Below are positions 56,936 to 64,000 of a stretch of 64,000 bases of DNA, piece by piece. Origin of the DNA: Micropterix aruncella (taxonomy: Eukaryota > Arthropoda > Insecta > Lepidoptera > Micropterigidae). Position numbers and translations under genes: made by a program. The DNA lies in contig OX155961.1 in NCBI GenBank assembly GCA_944548615.1, forward strand, positions 12,648,239 through 12,712,238, written 5' to 3'. Numbering within the stretch: position 1 is the first letter of the stretch; each line of letters opens with the position of its first letter. Under the pieces are notes generated by a model. That model saw only the letters and a list, made by a program, of their open reading frames with translations, was not told the DNA's origin and did not search any database.

Positions 56936-57369
56936 ATTAGCAAAAAACACATTAGGTAAAGAATTATTGAAATCGGATGATTAAGACAGTACGCGTTATT
57001 GTATCGTGTGTACAGACAGATAAAACACACATAAGATGTTTTCTTCTTTTCTGATTCTAGATGTCATAACGTCAATACAATCCTTTTTAAAATGTTTTTT
57101 TTTGGCTGAATTCAATGAATTCGTTGAAAGTATTGCGATAGTACACTCGCGTAAAATGGATGCCATCTTTTTACCGGAGATGGTAGAATGTATTTAAATT
57201 CGTTTTCTCAATGAGGAATATTTCAACATCTTTAAGGTTTTATGAATAGTTCAATAATATGTGATAGAAATTAAAACGTGACAAAATAGCTTAATGACAA
57301 TTAGATAACGATTTATACCTACACTTAGAAAAGTATTGGATTTGTCATACTTTACCATTTTGTTTATTT
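56936..57369. other. Unassigned DNA
   Basis: AT-rich, no gene or repeat recognised. Confidence 0.35.
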
Positions 57370-57670
57370 AGTTTTATAAAGTATAAAAATGTTTCAATCG
57401 TAATTTTGTTCTACTACAAGAATTTTGCTGAAACTCAATTACTCGATTATATGTATCAAGATTTTCCTTACGGCTAATACCGAAATAACAGTATACTGTA
57501 GTTTCACATGATTCATGTGTTCGACTATAACCGTACGTATACTACATGCTGTCATGTTTAAAGCGGGATCCCAAGGTCGCGACGTAATGAAATAACATTA
57601 TGTTTTAACATTACGACACGGTAACTACCGTCAGGCCAACACCGTTACGCGTCAGGACTACAGTCCGAGC
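57370..57670 (-). mobile_element. Dispersed repeat family T, copy 3
   Basis: Inverse of 7420-7806: GTTTCAATCGTAATTTTGTT at the left, TACATGCTGTCATGTT in the middle, ACGACACGGTAACTACCGTC near the right. The last part of the unit is missing. It lies 155 bp from copy 4 in the same orientation. Confidence 0.75.
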
Positions 57671-57825
57671 TATATGCGTCTCGCCTCGGGGCAGTTCGAG
57701 AAACGTCGCCGGAGCGCCGCTAATGCATTTTTAATGTTCTATCCAAAGCATTACATTCGATTGATCATAGTAATCTACAATAAAAAAAATATTGGTTTTC
57801 TTTTTACATTACCGTTTTGTTATTA

Positions 57826-58205
57826 CGGTTTTATACAGAATAACGTTGTTTCAATCGTAATTTTGTTGCATTACAATGAATTTTGTTGAAACTCCATTAC
57901 ATGATTATATGTATTACATTGTCCTTACGGTTAATACGAAAATAACAGCATACTGTAGTTTCAACATGATTCATCTGTCCGACTACAACCGTACGTATAC
58001 TACGACATGCTGTCATATTAGAAACGAGATCCCTGTCATTTTAGAAATAACGTTTTGATTTAACATTACGACACGGTAACTATCGTCAGGCCAACACCTT
58101 TACGCGTCATGTTAATACATACGTATGGACCACAGTCAGAGCTATATACGTAATCCTTGTTTAAACGAGCGTATTTCCGTGTATTATATTGTTTTATTTT
58201 TCTCA
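57826..58205 (-). mobile_element. Dispersed repeat family T, copy 4
   Basis: Full inverse copy: GTTTTATACAGAATAACG, GTTTCAATCGTAATTTTGTT, CGACATGCTGTCATATTAG, GGTAACTATCGTCAGGCC, AATCCTTGTTTAAACGAGC, TATTTCCGTGTATTATATT. A TTTTTCTCAGTGTA word follows here and also after copy 1 (7836-7850), so the true end may extend further. Confidence 0.75.
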
Positions 58206-58799
58206 GTGTATCGCTGTGTTAAATTGTAAGTCAGTTGAAGAACCCTCCTAAAGAGTTAAAAATCTTTCCGATTTAATTAGTTTTTTATAAAATTCAGTAT
58301 AAAATTATGGAAAAAAATAAAATCGTAATGATAATAACTAAAAAATTATATTTTCCGGTTTATATGCTACAAACCCTTGAGTTATACTATAACGCCGGAG
58401 AAACCGCCAGCTTAACTGATATAATAAAAGCATTGATTTTAAATAAAATCAATGATAAAAGTAACACTTGTTACGGCCTACACCCACTGAATTGCAATTC
58501 AAAAAATGACACGGTCTGAAACGCGATAAGGCGGCGATTCGGCCATTGTTAAATAAAACGGTAACTCTGTTGGTTGATAGATAAAATTGTTCAGCTCGGC
58601 AGATCAGGCAACATTGTTGTATTTTGTTAGTAATTGATTGAAGATTGTCGAAGTCATTGTTTCAACGGGACAGTGACCCGAGTGACGGGGTTGTTTGGGT
58701 TAGCTATGTCTGTCGTATGTCAGCGATTATACTAATATTTTAATTATTTCTAAAATTTGAACCCTGGAATGCATCGTAATATACGAGAGGCGCTCAAAA
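58206..58799. other. Unassigned DNA
   Basis: A 70-codon plus frame (58307-58519) has no recognised motif. No repeat partner in this window. Confidence 0.35.
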
Positions 58800-59094
58800 T
58801 TAAAGTGATAATGAGTTGTTTTTATTATTTGTTGTGTGGTGCTTTTCTAAGGTCTTTATCAGCCTTGTAACGCTGCGGCCATTGCTGATCTATTGTGTTC
58901 GCCACCTACTATAGTTCTGCGCTAAGCCTCGTGTCATTTAAGGACTGCAACAGGCTTTTGACGCCAGATTGTTTTACCTCCTCAGGTTGGAGGTAAAGAC
59001 CACCCAAGTGGATGTATCTTTTACGCATCAGCGGGCCACACTCGCACATCAGGAGCAGGGGAGTTTTCTCTGCCCCTTGGCAGAACCTGCACAT
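58800..59094 (-). pseudogene. LINE C-terminus with zinc-knuckle remnant
   Basis: The minus-strand frame reads CRFCQGAEKTPLLLMCECGP then LMRKRYIHLGG, PEEVKQSGVKSLLQSLNDTR and L..EL to a natural stop. The C..C....E(T/S)..H.L..C pattern closes many Jockey- and R1-type ORF2 proteins; here the histidine is replaced by leucine (LLLMCEC), so the knuckle is broken. About 110 bp of 3' untranslated sequence follows toward 58800. Confidence 0.7.
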
Positions 59095-60433
59095 TTTTGT
59101 GTCTTGGAGCTTGAGGTTGATAATGAGTTACAAACTCGCATTTTAGCGAAAATGGAAGAATCGGAATTTCGCGCGATAATTTTTTTTTTTTAACATAAGT
59201 CGTTGATTTCCCTGATTCTCAATCGTTTCTCTACTTTTTTTTACTCAAAATAATTCGTAGAGGGGGGAGGACGCGTCTGCCCCCCCCCCCTTTCCCCTGA
59301 ATAGGTCCTTAGAAACAGACAAGGATCGTGATGATTGAATACCTTGATCGAGGAGCTACTATAACGGAGGTTGTATTAGTGTATACGGTGAACAGATAGA
59401 AAATCGCGAAACAAAATAGTGCCGAAGACGTATTGTGCCATTTTCTCAATTGAATCATTTCACCAATCATTAGTTTTACTTTCCCGGCCGACCACCCGAC
59501 GAGAAGGGAACGTATTGTGAGCGCGCTATAAAAAACGGGATGGGCGGAAATACCCATTTTGAGCCCCTAAGACGATTAAGACCATTTCCTGATTGAAGTC
59601 TGTCTGAATTTCTTTGTGTGTATATGTATTCCTCCACGATAGCGCTTAAACGGTTAATCCGATTGAGCTGAAATTTGGTATGCAAGCATCATTTGGTCAT
59701 GGCAAGTTTTGATAAGATTGTGGTGGAAATCTGTCCACCGGGGGGGGGGGGGGGGGTACTAATCATGTCACTCTTGAAATATTGGACTTAAAGATTTGAA
59801 ATTTGTTACAAAGATGCATTTTTGGGCCGAAATCATACTGAGAAATTTTGGTTGGAAAATCTCATATACAAGTTTCTCAAATAATATTTAAATTCCAATA
59901 TACAAATATATGGTAGAATCTAAAAAAACGCCATCGGACGTTTGATATTGCGCGACCTACGATAGAAATTTAAATCTTCATTGCGTTGTGTCGCTCGTTC
60001 GAAATTTGCGAATTTTACGGCGACGCGCGTTTGCAATTCGATTTTTAAATTAATAAAGATGACGTCCTTGGCTAATTGCCGGTAGAGTCTTGGGATGATA
60101 CAACCGATTTTTTGAGATTTACTAACAACTATGTCTTGTTCCAGAAACCATTATCCATTTGTTATTATACATAATTATCTAAGGGCGGAAAGAAACGTTG
60201 GAATGTTCCTTTTAGACAAGGGTCTACCAGGACCAGATACATAGCTTTTCAAAAAACCCCTTTCTTAAGAAGCTTTTATATACCTTGCAATGTTTGTTAG
60301 TATGTATGTTTGTTTAGGTCAAATCTTGCAAGGTGAATTAGAACCACCTCCTTTTATTCTATGAAGTTGAATTTTTACTTGTTGGTTCAGTTCCGATGAC
60401 AATGCATTTTAATAGTGAGCATGACATGATTCT
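59095..60433. other. Unassigned DNA with C- and G-runs
   Basis: A run of C at 59280-59290 and a run of 17 G at 59740-59756 are present. GAGCTGAAATTTGGTATGCA (59666-59685) is a word often found near the start of short insect Helitrons and related repeats, but no TC or CTAG end is fixed. No gene recognised. Confidence 0.35.
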
Positions 60434-60680
60434 GCACCCAGGATCGGCTACCGATGAGGCTACTCTTCCACGGTCAACAGCACAGACACGCATTACGCAT
60501 TCAATTATGATATGCAGTTATAAATATCACCATGACATGGCAACTGCGCCCAGGGTTGGCTCTCGACGAGGGGACTCCCTCAACGATCAACAACATAGAA
60601 ACGTTTTTTTGTTCTACCGCGATAGGGCTGCTGCACCCAGAGTTAGCTTACAAAGAGGGGACACCTTAACGGTCAACATG
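60434..60680. repeat. Three diverged copies of a 45-bp unit
   Basis: GCACCCAGGATCGGCTACCG (60434), GCGCCCAGGGTTGGCTCTCG (60546) and GCACCCAGAGTTAGCTTACA (60633) start three units that each end with a C..CGGTCAACA- or GATCAACA-like word about 45 bases later. The spacing is 112 and 87 bases. The overlapping 115-codon frame (60396-60743) therefore has an internal repeat (APRV.SRRGD.L...), but no known domain. Confidence 0.6.
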
Positions 60681-60743
60681 ACATTCATGTACAGGACAAT
60701 CATGAAATTCTGTACAGCATTCAATTATGATAGCCCGTTCTAA

Positions 60744-61305
60744 GCACTGCTGAATTTTAATAACAGCTTGTTTTTAAACATGTGATTTTATTATTAACTT
60801 ATTATATTAACAAACACAGTTTAAAAAAAAAAACTTTAAAAATAATAATACCAAACTAACGGAGAATGCACACCTACGATGTACTATCCTGATATTCTAC
60901 AACGATCCTTCGTGTGTGCGTACCTCGCTATTCTATGATCGAGTTTAGTTAAGGGTCGGGCGATGGCCGTCTGAACGAGGTGTTATTAGCATCGGCGGCC
61001 GATTAGTTATCATAATAACGACCCGCGAACATCATGCTCGGCGCCTCCCACAAGACTTAAAAGGAGTCCTCGGCTTTAAAGCATCCGCCGAGACCTCTGT
61101 GGTAGGGCCAACATCACAAGATACTTGCCAGACTTGAAAGTGTTTTGGATGAACCCAGTGGCTTAACAAAAGGCCCCTTCCCCTACATACTTAAATTCAC
61201 TATGGCATATAGAATATAATTACTGTATACCTAGCTACATTACATATTTATACTAAAGCTACATTATAATCGGCGTATTCATTTGGGGGCATTACATTGA
61301 AGGTA
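60744..61305. other. Unassigned DNA
   Basis: AT-rich with a GC-richer patch at 60950-61110. No gene or repeat recognised. Confidence 0.35.
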
Positions 61306-62757
61306 ATTTATTTATTTATTTATTTTTAGGAAAACCAACAGCTAATTATAATTTAACAAAGCCGGAGTAACATAACAGAGAGCCAATTAAAGGTTTTCAC
61401 GTTTAAATAACGTTGTAGAAACATATGTGACTTTTCAATTAAAGCTATCGATTAAAAATGCATCAAAAATTATTCAACAATTAATGCTAAAAATTCACTG
61501 TTCAGCCGCTGCCTAGCTGAGTTAACACTCGTACAGAATAGATCAAAGTCAAAGCGTTTAATCATGTCATTAAAATTGTCACTTGTTCGCCACAGAAATG
61601 CATTTTGCCTATAGTTGGTACCAGCATGAGGAACATGAAGAGCAGGGTTAAATCTATTGAGTTTGGAAGGAACACGGAGATTAATTTTATTTAGTAAGTC
61701 AGGATAGTTAATATTATTGGAGGTAATTTTTAGCAAAAAGGTTAAGTCCGCGGTTTCACGCCGCTTAATCAAGGGAAGTATATGAAATTTCTTGCATAAA
61801 TTGAAATAGTTAGATGTGCTGTATATGGGATTTTCAGACGGAAGCAGAGATATTTCACGAACTTCATTTGAATGCGCTCGATTCTATTTATATATTTGTC
61901 ATAACAAGGGTTCCATACCTGAGATGCATATTCCAAGATGCTTCTGACAAAAGTGCAGTAAAGGATCTTGAAAGTTTTAGCACGGTGAAAGCAAGCTGCA
62001 CTCCTTATAACAAAACCTAAAGCTTTGGAAGCTTTAGAAACAATAGATTGAACGTGATTATCGAACAGTAGATGAGAATCATGAATGACACCAAGATCTT
62101 TAACCACGCTGCACCTCTGTAAGGTATGAAACTTTAATGAGTATGAGGCTAGAGTAAATAGTTTTTTACGGGTGTAGGTGACAACGGTGCACTTGGATGG
62201 ATTGAGGTCAATTTTATTAGAGAGACAGTAACTGTCCAATCTTGAAAGGTCCGCCTGAAGGTCGGAGACATCACCGAGCGATTTAATTATTTTGAAAATC
62301 TTCATGTCATCAGCAAAACATAGTAAGTGACTATTTAGAAAACAGCTAGCTATATCATTGATGAAAATTAAGAACAGCAAAGGACCAAGTAGTGAGCCCT
62401 GCGGTACACCGCTAGGGATAGCAACCTAACTAGAAATATAGTTTTTGATGAAGATAGCTTGGGAGCGATTATTGATATAGGAGGAGAACCATCGGAGGAG
62501 GTCCCCTTGTATACCCAGAAACTTAAGCTTGTTCAAGAGTAGTCTGTGGTCAATCCTGTCAAAGGCTTTACTGTAATCAGTGTAGACTACGTCTACTTGA
62601 TAGCCGTGATCCATAGCTTCAGTCAAGAAGTCATTAAAAAGGATAAGATTAGACACCGTCGAGCGACCCCTGATAAAACCATGTTCCGTAATGCGGAATA
62701 AGTCCCTAAGTATTTCAGAGAGATACGCAGGATCAAATAGAAATATTGTGGCGGGAG
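61306..62757 (-). mobile_element. 5'-truncated LINE (Jockey/CR1 group) with RT domain
   Basis: The best-kept retroelement in the window, about 1.45 kb on the minus strand. It starts abruptly within the RT domain at about 62757, carries the rest of ORF2, and ends with about 160 bp of 3' untranslated sequence and an AAAT microsatellite tail (61308-61327). Its 5' break is only a few bases from the 3' end of the LINE at 62766-63233. Truncation from the 5' side plus a simple tail is the usual product of incomplete reverse transcription. Confidence 0.85.
61470..62755 (-). pseudogene. LINE ORF2 reverse transcriptase, one stop and one frameshift
   Basis: The protein reads in order: ITEHGFIRGRSTVSNLILF, VDVVYTDYSKAFDRIDH (catalytic Asp of motif A), a TAG stop at 62426-62428, IPSGVPQGSLLGPLLFLIFI (motif B), HLLCFADDMKIFK (FADD, catalytic pair), KCTVVTYTRK, VVKDLGVIHDSHLLF, FKILYCTFVRSILEYASQVW, then after a frameshift near 61805-61815 KFHILPLIKRRETADLTFLL and RTNYRQNAFLWR to the stop. 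All visible catalytic aspartates are kept. Only the N-terminal endonuclease and RT fingers are missing, by 5' truncation. The two defects suggest a moderately young insertion. Confidence 0.9.
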
Positions 62758-62765
62758 AATTATAA

Positions 62766-63233
62766 TAATATTTAAACGCTTTATTTTCTCAAACAAAAAG
62801 GCGAGCTTATTGCCCAAAAGCAATATCTTACAGCTAACCTTAACCTAGTGGAATAACATGTTATGCGGTAAAAAGAAACTCGTAAATTAAATTTTAAACA
62901 TTTTAATTCAGCAGGAAAACGAAAGAAAAAAATTAAGAAAAAACAAACAATAAACCTATAATGACGCAGGGGACGCAATAGGGAGGAAAAAAATAGGGAA
63001 AAATAAGGAAAAGTTTATAAGCGTGGGCTCAAGTGTCATTTGAGCCTGCGTTTGAAGCAAAACAAACTGGTTGCTATCCTTATACGCGTGGGTAAAGCAT
63101 TACAGAGACCGGCTCCACGTACAGAGAAGAAGTGCGAGAAGAAATCACTACTGTGATTTGTTCGTAAATGATATGTTCCTATATTAGTACGACACTTTAC
63201 TGTCATTTCAAACAATGAATTATATTTCTCCAC
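62766..63233 (-). pseudogene. Second LINE 3' end: C-terminus and 3' UTR
   Basis: The 65-codon frame (63233-63036) has TNIGTYHLRTNHSSDFFSHF then FSVRGAGLCNALPTRIRIATS and FKRRLK, the typical C-terminus (RG..LWN.LP......FK..L) of Jockey/CR1-like proteins, with W changed to C. The 3' untranslated region contains AAAGGCGAGCTTATTGCCC (shared on the same strand with 28271 and 29606) and ends with AATAAAGCGTTTAAATA. An overlapping 65-codon frame at 62781-62978 is a shadow. Confidence 0.7.

Positions 63234-64000
<767 letters not shown>

Overview
The window looks like insect nuclear DNA, most probably from a moth or butterfly. I found no rRNA or tRNA gene, no bacterial-style operon, no CRISPR array and no host gene I could defend. 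It is AT-rich intergenic or intronic DNA (possibly heterochromatin or a sex chromosome) built almost entirely from transposable elements. The lepidopteran assignment is an inference. It rests on abundant short Helitrons (A|TC...CTAG|T), many 5'-truncated non-LTR retrotransposons of Jockey/CR1 and RTE type with microsatellite tails, and very many small non-autonomous DNA elements.

Layout. 0-10 kb: a fold-back MITE, a perfect 28-bp hairpin, a weak LTR candidate, and three copies of a GC-rich family of about 680 bp (here GCR). 11-19 kb: a palindromic fold-back family (here PAL), a degenerate reverse transcriptase, two LINE 3' ends with a TTCTA tail, two complementary GCR fragments and a 261-bp fold-back MITE. 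20-24 kb: a long decayed LINE, then a 1.28-kb element with perfect 23-bp terminal inverted repeats that holds a 198-bp tandem duplication. 24-30 kb: the most nested part, with a LINE inside a repeat that also holds a 177-bp TA tract, a TTAA-flanked element with 48-bp perfect GC-rich termini inside another repeat, a Helitron, two TA-flanked MITEs and a perfect 114-bp palindrome. 30-46 kb: several LINE C-termini (CR1-like and RTE), hAT-type MITEs, more GCR and PAL copies, and a GCR insertion whose 13-bp target duplication is confirmed by a related empty site. 46-58 kb: a 25-bp minisatellite, a 145-bp hAT MITE with a perfect 8-bp duplication, a GCR cluster, two related Helitrons and paired copies of two dispersed families. 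58-64 kb: a LINE C-terminus, the best preserved reverse transcriptase (minus strand, one stop and one frameshift), another LINE 3' end, and a TA tract running off the window.

How the parts relate. The LINE fragments carry the only recognisable proteins (reverse transcriptase motifs SKAFDRIDH, GVPQGS, FADD); none appears intact enough to work. The rest are non-coding passengers that would depend on enzymes encoded elsewhere. The most unusual items are the GC-rich GCR family (no terminal inverted repeats, 13-14 bp target duplications, a 3' hairpin, source unknown) and the PAL family, whose copies range from a separated inverted repeat to a spacer-free perfect palindrome.
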